In this document: piece after piece, positions 51,687 to 59,946 of the stretch
Position numbering within the stretch: position 1 is the stretch's first letter
Layout: each line of letters opens with the position of its first letter
From: Methylobacterium sp. J-067
Lineage (GTDB): Bacteria; Pseudomonadota; Alphaproteobacteria; Rhizobiales; Beijerinckiaceae
DNA: 64,000 nt
Assembly (NCBI RefSeq): GCF_022829465.1
Contig: NZ_JAKSXZ010000146.1
Coordinates: 248,001-312,000, forward strand
Reading direction: 5' to 3'
The notes under the pieces: generated by a model
Database searches by the model: none
Told to the model about the DNA's origin: nothing
The model's input: the letters and a program-made list of their open reading frames with translations, nothing else
Program-made: the position numbers and the translations under genes

Positions 51687-52283
51687 TCAGGCGGCGTCGG
51701 CGGGGTTCGGCGCGGCCTTGGGGCCGCCCTTGGCGACGCCGACGAGCGCCGGGCGCAGCACCCGGTCGCCGATGACGTAGCCGGTCTGCACGACCTGCAC
51801 GACGGTGCCCGCCGGCACGTCGGGGTTCGGCACCTCGAACATCGCCTGGTGGCGATTCGGGTCGAACTTCTGGCCCTGTGGCTCCACCGGCTTCACGCCG
51901 TGGCGCTCCAGGTTCTTCACGAGATCGCGCTCGGTCAGCTCGATCCCATCGATCAGGCCCTTGAAGGAGCCCTCGGCGGCATTGCGCTGGTCGGCGGGCA
52001 CGCTCTCCAGCGCCCGGCGGACGTTGTCGGCGACGTTGAGCATGTCGCGGGCGAAGTTCGTCACGGCATAGGTCCGCGCGTCGGCGACCTCGCGCTCGGT
52101 GCGGCGACGGAGATTCTCCATCTCGGCGAGCGTGCGCAGCATCCGATCCTTCAACTCGTCGCGCTCGGCGGTGAGCAAGGCCAGCGCCTCGGCCACGGGA
52201 TCGACGGAGGCGTCGGTGGGCTTCGGCGCGGCCTCGTCCTCGGGCCGGGCGTGGACGTCCTGAGGCTTTTCGTCGTTCGTCAT
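51687..52283 (-). CDS. grpE: GrpE nucleotide exchange factor
   Basis: 198 residues. A cochaperone that releases ADP from DnaK. A long N-terminal coiled coil (ALLTAERDELKDRMLRTLAEMENLRRRTERE) leads to the beta wing with FARDMLNVADNVRRAL, then ERHGVKPVEPQGQKFDPNRHQAMFEVP, the GrpE signature, and VVQVVQTGYVIGDRVLRPALVGVAKG. DnaK and HrcA are not beside it. The ATG at 52283 (MTNDEKPQDV) starts an acidic tail. The adjacent gene upstream is glnD on the same strand, 115 bp away; no sigma32-type promoter was identified with confidence. Confidence 0.95.
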   Translation of the reverse strand: MTNDEKPQDVHARPEDEAAPKPTDASVDPVAEALALLTAERDELKDRMLRTLAEMENLRRRTEREVADARTYAVTNFARDMLNVADNVRRALESVPADQRNAAEGSFKGLIDGIELTERDLVKNLERHGVKPVEPQGQKFDPNRHQAMFEVPNPDVPAGTVVQVVQTGYVIGDRVLRPALVGVAKGGPKAAPNPADAA

Positions 52284-52398
52284 CGCATCTTCGGGTGAGT
52301 GATGGTCCGGGGATAAACCGGGCGTGATATCAGGCCGCGTCCCCGTGAAATCAACCCAAGCCGTTGCGCTTTCGCGGATGTTCGCCCTGCGCGGGCCC

Positions 52399-55206
52399 TC
52401 ACGCCTCCCGCAGCGGCGGCGTGGTGACGAGGGCTTCCAGCCCCTCCGCCTTCAGCATGGCCACGTCGGCGGCGAAGACCTGCAGCACGGTCTTGCGAAT
52501 CGCCACCTGCCGGTCGGGCTGGGTGACGCGGGTGCCGGTGAGGTCGGTGACGTAGAACACGTCCACCGCCCGCTCGCCGAAGGTCGCCACATGCGCCGAG
52601 GTGATGTTGAGGTTGAGGGCGCCCAGCGCGCTCGTCAGGTCGAAGAGCAGGCCCGGCCGGTCGAGGCCCGTCACCTCGATCACCGTTTCGCGGCTCGACA
52701 GGGCGTTGTCGATGGTCACGTCGGGGGCGACGAGGAAGGTCTTGGCGCGGGCGCTGGTCGGCGGGTGCTTGTCGGCCACGAGTTCCGCGATGCGGATCTC
52801 GCCCTTGAGCGCCCGGTCGATCACGTCGGTGATGCGCTTCGTCCGACGCAGCTCGTCCTCGTCCCGGTCGAAGGCGCGGGAGATGACGAAGGTGTCCAGC
52901 GCGAACCCGTCCGCCGTGGTGAAGATCTGCGCATCGACGATGTTCGCCCCCGCCGCCGCGCAGGCTCCGGTGACGATGGCCAGTAGCCGCGGATGGTCCG
53001 GGGAATAGACCGTCACCTCCGTCACCCCGCGCACCGGATCGAGCCCGACCTCGGTGGCGCTGGTGCGGCCCTCCTCCGTCGTCCGCCGGAGCAGGCGCGC
53101 GTTCTTGATCTGGCGGTTGCCGTCGACCTTCAGCCAATAGGCCTGCTTGTGCCGGGCGGCGTAGGTGTCGAACATGTCCGATTCCCAATCGGGCAGTTGC
53201 TCGCGCAGGCTCATCTGGATCAGCCGCACCCGGTCGGTGCGGGCGATCTCGGAATGTCCGCCGGAGAGGTAGACCTCGGTCTCGTCGTAGAGGGTGCGCA
53301 GCAGCGTGCCCTTCCACGCGGTCCAGACGCCCGGCCCCACGGCGGTGATGTCCGCGACGGTGAGGAGGGTGAGGAGCTTCAGCCGCTCCAGGGTCTGCAC
53401 GATGGAGGCGAAGCGCTCGATCGTCTTGTGGTCGGAGAGGTCGCGGCTCTGGGCCGTCATGGACATGAGCAGGTGGTGCTCCACCAGCCACGCCACGGTC
53501 TCCGTCTCGGCCGGGCTGAGGCCGAAGCGCGGGCAGAGCTTCTTGGCGATCTGCGCGCCGGCCACCGAATGGTCCTCGGGGCGCCCCTTGGCGATGTCAT
53601 GCAGCAGGATCGCGACGTAGAGCGCCAGCCGGTTGTGGATGGAATGGATCAGCCGCGTGACCAGCGGGTAGGTCTCCTCCACCCGCCCGCTCTCGATGGA
53701 GGAGAGCACGCCGACCGTGCGCAGGAGATGCTCGTCCACCGTGAAGTGGTGGTACATGTTGAACTGCATCATCGCGACGACGCGGCCGAAATCCGGGATG
53801 AACCGGCCGAGCACGCCCGCCTCGTTCATCTCGCGCAGGGCCTCCTCGGGGGCGTTGCGCGAGGTCAAAATCTCCAGGAACAGCCGGTTCGCCTCTTCGT
53901 CGCCGCGCAGCGACGGGGTGATGAGGCGCAGCGAGCGCGTGGCGAGCCGCTTGGCATCCGGGTGGATCGGCACGTTGTGGCGGTCCGCCAGCCAGAACAG
54001 GCGGATGAGGTTCACGGGATCGCGCTCGAACGCATCCTCGGCGCGCAGGTTCACCCGGCCGTGGTCGATCCAGAAATCCTCGGCCTCGACGGAGGTCGCG
54101 CGGAAACGGTCGCGGAACTTGCCGATCCAGCGGTCCAGCACGGGGGTGCGCTTGGCGTGGCGCGCCTCCATCTCGGCGCTGACGATGGCGGTGAGGTCGC
54201 CCACATCCTTGGCGACGCGGAAATACGCCTTCATGAACCGCTCGACGCCCGAGAGGCCGCCCCGCGATTCGTAGCCGAGGCGCTCCGCGATGCGCGGTTG
54301 CAGGCCGAAGGACAGGCGCTCCTCGGCGCGCTTGGTGACGAAATGCATGTGGCAGCGCACCCGCCACAGGAACTCGTCGCAGCGCTCGAACAGCGCGTAT
54401 TCCTCCGGCGTGAACAGGCCGGCGCCCACGAGTTCGCTCTGGTCGCGCACCCGGTAGGTGTATTTCGCGATCCAGAACAGGGTGTTGAGGTCGCGTAGCC
54501 CCCCCTTCCCGTCCTTGACGTTGGGCTCCACGAGGTAGCGCGACATGCCGGCCTTCGCGACGCGGGTGTCGCGCTCGCGCAGCTTCGCCTCCACGAACTC
54601 TGAGGCCGAGCCGACGATGACCTCGGCATCGAAGCGCGTGACCAGCTCCTCGTAGAGGATGCGCGAGCCGAACAGGTAGCGGGCTTCGAGCAGCGCGGTG
54701 CGGATCGTCATGTCCGCGCGGCCCTCGCGCAGGCATTCCTCCACCGAGCGGGTGGCGTGGCCGACCTTCAGCTTCAGGTCCCACAAGACGTAGAGCATCG
54801 CCTCCACGACGCTCTCGGACCACGCGGTCTGCTTGTAGGGGAGCAGGAACAGCAGATCGATGTCCGAGCCCGGCGCCATCGTGCCCCGGCCGTAGCCGCC
54901 GGTGGCGACCACCGCCAGCTGCTCGCCCGTGGTCGGATTGTCGTTCGGATAGAGGCGCCAGACCACGGCATCGTGGATGGCGCGCACCACCGCGTCGGTG
55001 AGGCGCGACAGGCTCTGGGCGCAGGCCATGCCGTTGCGGTCGGCCAGGAGTTGCGCCTCCGCCGCCCGGTGGCCCTCTTCGAGGACGCGCCGGAGTTCGG
55101 GCACGAGGGCCGCGCGCAGCCGTGTCGGCTCGCGGATGTCCCGGTCGAGGCCGGCGATGATGGGTTCGAGCTCTGCGACGGGATCGAGCATGATGTCCGT
55201 TAGCAT
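52399..55206 (-). CDS. glnD: Bifunctional PII uridylyltransferase / uridylyl-removing enzyme
   Basis: 935 residues, the nitrogen sensor that uridylylates PII at low glutamine. The nucleotidyltransferase motif VVATGGYGRGTMAPGSDIDLLFLLP (G-S-D-I-D) lies near residue 100. The central HD domain for uridylyl removal contains YVAILLHDIAKGRPEDHS. Two C-terminal ACT domains bind glutamine (TEVTVYSPDHPRLLAIVTGAC and VIEVTGLDRPGLLFDLTSAL). The start is ATG 55206 or 55191; both are in frame. It diverges from the SsuA-like gene across 139 bp. Confidence 0.95.
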   Translation of the reverse strand: MLTDIMLDPVAELEPIIAGLDRDIREPTRLRAALVPELRRVLEEGHRAAEAQLLADRNGMACAQSLSRLTDAVVRAIHDAVVWRLYPNDNPTTGEQLAVVATGGYGRGTMAPGSDIDLLFLLPYKQTAWSESVVEAMLYVLWDLKLKVGHATRSVEECLREGRADMTIRTALLEARYLFGSRILYEELVTRFDAEVIVGSASEFVEAKLRERDTRVAKAGMSRYLVEPNVKDGKGGLRDLNTLFWIAKYTYRVRDQSELVGAGLFTPEEYALFERCDEFLWRVRCHMHFVTKRAEERLSFGLQPRIAERLGYESRGGLSGVERFMKAYFRVAKDVGDLTAIVSAEMEARHAKRTPVLDRWIGKFRDRFRATSVEAEDFWIDHGRVNLRAEDAFERDPVNLIRLFWLADRHNVPIHPDAKRLATRSLRLITPSLRGDEEANRLFLEILTSRNAPEEALREMNEAGVLGRFIPDFGRVVAMMQFNMYHHFTVDEHLLRTVGVLSSIESGRVEETYPLVTRLIHSIHNRLALYVAILLHDIAKGRPEDHSVAGAQIAKKLCPRFGLSPAETETVAWLVEHHLLMSMTAQSRDLSDHKTIERFASIVQTLERLKLLTLLTVADITAVGPGVWTAWKGTLLRTLYDETEVYLSGGHSEIARTDRVRLIQMSLREQLPDWESDMFDTYAARHKQAYWLKVDGNRQIKNARLLRRTTEEGRTSATEVGLDPVRGVTEVTVYSPDHPRLLAIVTGACAAAGANIVDAQIFTTADGFALDTFVISRAFDRDEDELRRTKRITDVIDRALKGEIRIAELVADKHPPTSARAKTFLVAPDVTIDNALSSRETVIEVTGLDRPGLLFDLTSALGALNLNITSAHVATFGERAVDVFYVTDLTGTRVTQPDRQVAIRKTVLQVFAADVAMLKAEGLEALVTTPPLREA

Positions 55207-55285
55207 GATATGCCTACGTTGCCAGTCATGCCGACACGCCGCAGGCCATAACCGCCCCCGGCGTCCTGCAAGACGGACGTTCCGT

Positions 55286-55314
55286 TTGACATAAAGAACG
55301 GATCGGCTTAGCTC
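55286..55314 (+). promoter_or_regulatory. Candidate promoter of the SsuA-like gene
   Basis: TTGACA (55286-55291), 17-bp spacer, TAGCTC (55309-55314): a perfect -35 and a weak -10, about 32 bp before the ATG at 55346. CGTTC and GAACG flank the -35 as an inverted repeat. Confidence 0.5.
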
Positions 55315-55345
55315 GGCGGCAAAGACAAGCCGAGGAGACGATTCG

Positions 55346-56317
55346 ATGCCGCTCGCCCGCCGCTCCGTCCTGGGAGCCGCCCTCGCCCTGGCCTTGTGCG
55401 AGACCGGCCCGGCGAAAGCCGCCGAGCCGACGGAAGTGCGGCTCGATTGGGCGACCTACAATCCCTTGAGCCTTCTCCTGAAGGAGCGCGGCTATGTCGA
55501 GGAGGCGCTGAAGCCGAAGGGCATCAAGGTCCGCTGGGTGCAATCCCTCGGCTCGAACAAGGCGCTCGAATTCCTGAATGCCGGGGCCATCGACATCGGC
55601 TCGACGGCCGGCGCGGCCGCCCTGGTGGCACGGATCAACGGCAACCCGATCAAGGCGATCTACGCCTTCTCGCGGCCGGAATGGACCGCCCTGGTCACCC
55701 GCAAGGACACCGGCATCACCAAGCCCGCCGACCTGAAGGGCAAGCGCGTGGCGGTGACGCGGGGCACGGACCCGCACATCTTCCTGATCCGCGCCTTGCA
55801 GGGCGCTGGGCTGACCGAGAAGGACGCCAAGCTCGTCCTGTTGCAGCACCCGGACGGGCGCACCGCCCTCGACCGGGGCGACGTGGACGCCTGGGCCGGG
55901 CTCGACCCGATGATGGCCGCCGCCGAGATCGAGAACGGCGACGTGCTGTTCTTCCGCGACGCCGCCGCCAACACCTGGGGCGTGCTCGACGTGCGCGAGG
56001 CCTTCGCCAAGGAGAATCCCGACCTCGTGAAGGCGGTGATCGCCGCCTACGAACGGGTGCGCGCCGAGGCGCTGAAGGACCCGGCCGCCCTCAAGGCGGC
56101 ACTCGTCACCGCGACGAAGCTGCCCGAGCCCGTCGTCGCCCGCCAACTGGAGCGTACGGACCTGTCCCAGCCGGCCATCGGCCCGACCCAAGCCGACGCG
56201 ATCCGCGCGGCCGGCGTGGCGCTGCAGCAGGCCGGCGTGATCGCTTCGGACGTGGACGTGCCGAAGGCCGTGGACGGGCTGATCGACACGGCCTTCAACC
56301 CGCCAGCGGCGCGCTAA
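55346..56317 (+). CDS. Aliphatic sulfonate-type ABC transporter substrate-binding protein (SsuA-like)
   Basis: 323 residues. The signal (RRSVLGAALALALCETGPAKA) contains a twin arginine, so Tat export is possible. The binding protein has two lobes: VRLDWATYNPLSLLLKERGYVEEAL, then VRWVQSLGSNKALEFLNAGAIDIGSTAGAAAL and DLKGKRVAVTRGTDPHIFLIRAL. This resembles SsuA/TauA/NrtA receptors for sulfonates or related compounds. No permease or ATPase gene is beside it, so it is an orphan receptor. Its last 23 bp overlap the 3' end of a TAXI gene on the opposite strand. Confidence 0.85.
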   Translation: MPLARRSVLGAALALALCETGPAKAAEPTEVRLDWATYNPLSLLLKERGYVEEALKPKGIKVRWVQSLGSNKALEFLNAGAIDIGSTAGAAALVARINGNPIKAIYAFSRPEWTALVTRKDTGITKPADLKGKRVAVTRGTDPHIFLIRALQGAGLTEKDAKLVLLQHPDGRTALDRGDVDAWAGLDPMMAAAEIENGDVLFFRDAAANTWGVLDVREAFAKENPDLVKAVIAAYERVRAEALKDPAALKAALVTATKLPEPVVARQLERTDLSQPAIGPTQADAIRAAGVALQQAGVIASDVDVPKAVDGLIDTAFNPPAAR

Positions 56318-57689
56318 GCGGTGTTTCCTCCTTCTCGTTAGGAGAGGCGGCGATCCGGCAATCGTGGATCGTCGCCCGCGCCGTCTCGATGGCGATGGAG
56401 ACGGCGGAGAGGGTGGAGGGCTCCGGCTCGCGCTCGCGGGCATAGCGCACCACGTCCGCCGCCAGCCCATCGACCTCGATGGTCAGCGCCTCGATGGCCT
56501 CCGGGTCCTTGAGGCGGCGGGCCTCCTGGGTGATCGCGATCAGCCGGTCGATCACGTCGTCGATCCGCTCCCGGCCGAGGCTCGTGAGGCGCTGGCGCAC
56601 CCAGGCCAGCACCGAGACGAGGCCGCCCGCCAGGGCGCCGAGCAGGTAGAGCGTGTCGCCGTAGCGCTCCACGAAGCCGTGCTGCTCGCGCTCGTAATAG
56701 TCGATGGCGCCGGGATGGATCGGGATGCGGGCGCTGGTCGCCGCCACGGTGGTCTCGTAGGCGGGCGCCAGGACGTATTCGGCGGCATCCGTCTGCTGGG
56801 CCGCCGCCGTGCGCTTCTCGAACAATTGCTGCGTGAAATCCGCCGCGATCACCCGGCTGAGCGAGCCCCGCGCCATCAGCCGGTAGGAGGCGCCCACCGT
56901 CTTCACGTCGTCGGCGGGCAGCTTCGGGCGGCCTGCGAACAGGCCGCCGGGGATCGTCACCGCCTGGAGCTTCGGGAATCGCTCGATGATGGCGTCATCG
57001 TCCTCCACGGCGACGAACTCGACCTTGCCGTCCTTCGCCACCGAGCGCACCGCGCCGACGAGGGCGATAGCCTTGGGCGCCGAGGGGGCGATGATGCTGA
57101 GGAAAGCGTCGATCCGCTTCTCTTTGAAGGCCGGTGCGACGGCGCCCTCGTCCACGGGCACGAGTTGCACCGTGCCGGCGGGCACCGGGCCGGCGGCGGG
57201 CGCCGTCTCCAGGGCGAGGCCGTGATAGGAGAGCAGGTTCTTGAGCAGCCAGTAATCGGCGTCCTTCTGCGCGCCGATGCCGAGGCGCTTGCCGCCGAGC
57301 TTGGCGAAGGACTTGATGCCCCCCTGCTCCGGCGAGGCGACGATCATCGCCTGATCGCGCAGGATGGCGAGCGTCAGGCCGTTGGTCGGCAGGAGCACGT
57401 CGGGCCGCACCACGGCGAGGTCGGCCCGCCCGTCCTGCAACGCGGCGGCGCTCTCGCGCACGTCGTCGAAGAAGAGGATCTTCAGGCGGATGCCCTCCCC
57501 ACTCGCGTCGAGGGCGTCGGCATAGGCCTTGATGAGGCCCGGCTCGGTGCCGTCCTTGGGTGCCACCGCGATGGTGAGGGTCGTCGGGCGCAGCAGGTAC
57601 CACGCCGCCGCGCCGCCGAGGCACAGCAACAGGGCGCTTGCCACGAGGAGGACGTCCCGGCGCATCAGGAAATGGGTCAACGCAGCCAT
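56295..57689 (-). CDS. Membrane-anchored TAXI-family solute-binding protein (second of a tandem pair)
   Basis: 464 residues. It begins inside TM1 (VLLVASALLLCLGGAAAWYLL, about 13-33), then a TAXI (TRAP-associated extracytoplasmic immunogenic) receptor domain: LTIAVAPKDGTEPGLIKAYADAL, VVRPDVLLPTNGLTLAIL, VGASYRLMARGSLS. A second hydrophobic segment (about 346-366, TLYLLGALAGGLVSVLAW) is followed by about 98 cytosolic residues, helical and acidic (RIDDVIDRLIAITQEARRL). Ordinary TAXI proteins have only a signal peptide, and no DctQM permease is nearby. The start is ATG 57689. It is a paralogue of the gene at 57750-59249, with the same architecture. Confidence 0.82.
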   Translation of the reverse strand: MAALTHFLMRRDVLLVASALLLCLGGAAAWYLLRPTTLTIAVAPKDGTEPGLIKAYADALDASGEGIRLKILFFDDVRESAAALQDGRADLAVVRPDVLLPTNGLTLAILRDQAMIVASPEQGGIKSFAKLGGKRLGIGAQKDADYWLLKNLLSYHGLALETAPAAGPVPAGTVQLVPVDEGAVAPAFKEKRIDAFLSIIAPSAPKAIALVGAVRSVAKDGKVEFVAVEDDDAIIERFPKLQAVTIPGGLFAGRPKLPADDVKTVGASYRLMARGSLSRVIAADFTQQLFEKRTAAAQQTDAAEYVLAPAYETTVAATSARIPIHPGAIDYYEREQHGFVERYGDTLYLLGALAGGLVSVLAWVRQRLTSLGRERIDDVIDRLIAITQEARRLKDPEAIEALTIEVDGLAADVVRYAREREPEPSTLSAVSIAIETARATIHDCRIAASPNEKEETPLSAPLAG

Positions 57690-57749
57690 GGGGTTCGGTC
57701 CTGCGGTCGTGCGCAGGCCAAACGCGGCGGGGCCCGTTCTGTGCCTTCG

Positions 57750-59249
57750 CTACTCGGCGGCGGGCAGATGCAGGGCCATGAGCTGGGCCGAGCGGCGGCG
57801 CTCGCCCTCGGGCGGGGGCACCCCGATCCGCCGCCTCGCATCGCCCACCGCCTCGTGGACGCCGTCCACCGCCAGGATCAGCGCGCTCACCGTCCGCAGG
57901 TCGATGGTGCGCTCGCGGGTATACGAGACCACGTCGGCGATGAGGTCGTCGATCTCGAGGACGATGGTGTCGAGTTGCTCGACATTCGTCGCCGCGCGGA
58001 TCTCGCGCAGGATGTCGAGCAGCCGGTCGAGGACGATGTCGATCCGCTCCCGCCGCTTGCGGGCGAGGCGCTGGCCGAGCCACGCGAAGCCGGAGCCGAT
58101 CGTGCCGCCGAAGAAGGCGACGAGGTAAATGTAATCCTCGTAGCGGTCGAGGAAGGTCTGCTGCTCGCGCTCGAAATAATCGACCGCGCCGGGGTGGTTC
58201 GGCAGGCGCGCCGAGGTCGCCGCGACGGTGGTGTCGAAATCGGGCGCCTTCATCAGCTTGGCGATGGGCGCGGCGGCGGCGAGGCGCGAGCGCCACTCGA
58301 ACAGGTGCTGGGTCGCCGAGGCGACGGCGACGCGGCTCACCGTGCCCCGCGCCATCAGCCGGTAGGAGGCGCCGACGGTGCGGATCTCCTCGTCAGGCCG
58401 CTTCGGGCGACCGCCGAACGTGCCGGCAGGGATGGTGACGGCCTGAAGTTCGGGGAAGCGCTGCAGGATGGCGTCGCCATCGGGGATCGACACGAACTCG
58501 ATCTTGCGCTCGGGCGAGCCCGCCTCGACGGCGCGGATTACGCTGCCGGCCATCTTCGAGGCCGGGCTCGCGATGATTGCTACGGCATCGACGCGCTTGT
58601 CCGCGATGGCCTGGGTGATCTCGGCGAATTTCAGCGGCACCACGAGGACGTGGCCGGGCGCGGGCTCGGCGGTGTCGTCGCCGCTGGGCGTGTCGGGCAG
58701 GAGATCGTAGAAGGAGAGGACGTTGGTGAGGAAGGGGATGTCCGCCCCGTGCCGCACCACGATGCCGAGGCGCTTGCGGGCGAAATCGGGAAACTCGTCG
58801 ATGTCGCTGTGCTCGGGACGGGCGACGACCAGCGCCTCGTCGTGCAGGATCGCCAGCGTCAGGCCGTTTTCCGGCAGGAACACGTCGGGGCGGACCACGG
58901 CGAGGTCGGCCTTGTTGCGCTGGAGGGCGAGGCCGCTGTCCCTCACGTCCTCGTAGCGCACCACCTTCAACCGCACATCCTCGCGGGCCCGGTCGAGGGC
59001 GGCCGCGTAGGCCTCGATCAGCGCGGCCTCCGGCCCGTCCTGCGGGCCGACCGCCACCGTGAGGGTGTTCGGGCGCCACAGGTAGGCGACTCCGCTCGCG
59101 AGTGCGATCAAGCCGAGCGCCACCAGGACGAGGAGCCATTCGCGCCGCATCAGGACGGAGGCGGCCGCCCACAGCTTTCGCTGCAGTGCCCCGAGTTTGG
59201 AATCAGGAGGAGGGACATCGCCCGGCCTGTCGCGTTGCGCGCGTTCCAT
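57750..59249 (-). CDS. Membrane-anchored TAXI-family solute-binding protein (first of a tandem pair)
   Basis: 499 residues. A cytosolic head of about 36 residues, TM1 (about 38-58), a TAXI domain (NTLTVAVGPQDGPEAALIEAYAAAL, VVRPDVFLPENGLTLAIL, VGASYRLMARGTVSRVAVA) and TM2 (about 373-392, YIYLVAFFGGTIGSGFAW). About 107 cytosolic residues follow, with a helix RERIDIVLDRLLDILREIR and a Pro/Arg-rich end. The receptor faces the periplasm and the tail faces the cytosol, like a sensor rather than a loose binding protein. Sixty bp separate it from its paralogue. The ATG is at 59249, 44 bp from divergent recX. Confidence 0.82.
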   Translation of the reverse strand: MERAQRDRPGDVPPPDSKLGALQRKLWAAASVLMRREWLLVLVALGLIALASGVAYLWRPNTLTVAVGPQDGPEAALIEAYAAALDRAREDVRLKVVRYEDVRDSGLALQRNKADLAVVRPDVFLPENGLTLAILHDEALVVARPEHSDIDEFPDFARKRLGIVVRHGADIPFLTNVLSFYDLLPDTPSGDDTAEPAPGHVLVVPLKFAEITQAIADKRVDAVAIIASPASKMAGSVIRAVEAGSPERKIEFVSIPDGDAILQRFPELQAVTIPAGTFGGRPKRPDEEIRTVGASYRLMARGTVSRVAVASATQHLFEWRSRLAAAAPIAKLMKAPDFDTTVAATSARLPNHPGAVDYFEREQQTFLDRYEDYIYLVAFFGGTIGSGFAWLGQRLARKRRERIDIVLDRLLDILREIRAATNVEQLDTIVLEIDDLIADVVSYTRERTIDLRTVSALILAVDGVHEAVGDARRRIGVPPPEGERRRSAQLMALHLPAAE

Positions 59250-59293
59250 GGGTCGTTCATGAAGCGCAAACCTGTCCAGATCGTGAAGAACAC

Positions 59294-59869
59294 GTGAAGC
59301 CTCCCTCCGTTGCATCTTCCGGGCCGGAGACACCCAAGCCACCCCCGCGCCCGGTGAGTGCGGCATGGCTGGAGCGGGCCGCCCTCGATTACCTGCAGCG
59401 CTACAGCGCCTCGACCGAGATGCTTCGCCGCACCCTCTCGCGGCGTGTCGAGAAGCGGGCGCGGGCGCGGGGAGAGGAGCCCGCCGCCTTCGTGGAGATG
59501 ATCGAGGCGACGGTGGCCCGCGCCCTCTCGGCCGGGCTCGTGGACGATGCCCGCTTCGCCGAGGGGCGGCTGGCGGCGCTGCGCCGCCGGGGCACCTCGC
59601 GCCGGGGGGCGGGTTTTAAGCTCGCCGCCAAGGGCGTGCCGCGCGAGGTGGTCGCTGCCGTGATGGAGGCCGAGCGCGAGGCCTCGCCGGAGGAGGACAG
59701 TGAGGAGAAGGCCGCCTGGGCCTATGCCAAGCGCCGCCGCCTCGGCCCCTTCCGCCAGCCCGACCGGCGGGCCGATTACCGGGAGCGCGACCTCGGCAGC
59801 CTCGCCCGGCAGGGCTTCCCCTACGGCCTGGCGCGGCGGATCATCGAGGCCGACGAGGAACCCGCCTGA
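59294..59869 (+). CDS. recX: RecX family regulatory protein
   Basis: 191 residues. RecX proteins bind RecA filaments and inhibit recombinase activity. Three-helix repeats match the family: WLERAALDYLQRYSASTEMLRRTLSRRVEKRA, VARALSAGLVDDARFAEGRLAALRRRGTSRR, and YRERDLGSLARQGFPYGLARRIIEA. The first 28 residues are proline-rich. The GTG start at 59294 is weakly supported, with no ribosome site and only 44 bp from the divergent TAXI gene; an initiator inside the proline-rich stretch is possible. recA is not adjacent. A LexA box lies just downstream. Confidence 0.85.
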   Translation: MKPPSVASSGPETPKPPPRPVSAAWLERAALDYLQRYSASTEMLRRTLSRRVEKRARARGEEPAAFVEMIEATVARALSAGLVDDARFAEGRLAALRRRGTSRRGAGFKLAAKGVPREVVAAVMEAEREASPEEDSEEKAAWAYAKRRRLGPFRQPDRRADYRERDLGSLARQGFPYGLARRIIEADEEPA

Positions 59870-59930
59870 CGGGGTGCGGCGTTGCGGCTAGGGAGCAGGG
59901 GCGCGGTGCCCTTGTATCCGCCCCCGAAAC

Positions 59931-59945
59931 GTTCATCTTCCGTTC
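59931..59945 (+). promoter_or_regulatory. LexA (SOS) box GTTC-N7-GTTC
   Basis: GTTC-ATCTTCC-GTTC is an exact match to the alphaproteobacterial LexA operator. It ends one base before the ATG of the radical SAM gene (59947) and 62 bp after the recX stop. Binding there would block transcription or initiation, so the radical SAM-UdgX operon is probably induced by DNA damage. Confidence 0.8.
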
Positions 59946-59946
59946 C

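Noticed and set aside
59243..59258. A second GTTC...GTTC pair at the start of the TAXI gene
   Set aside because: The spacing is 8 bp, not the 7 required for an alphaproteobacterial LexA box, and it lies within coding sequence.
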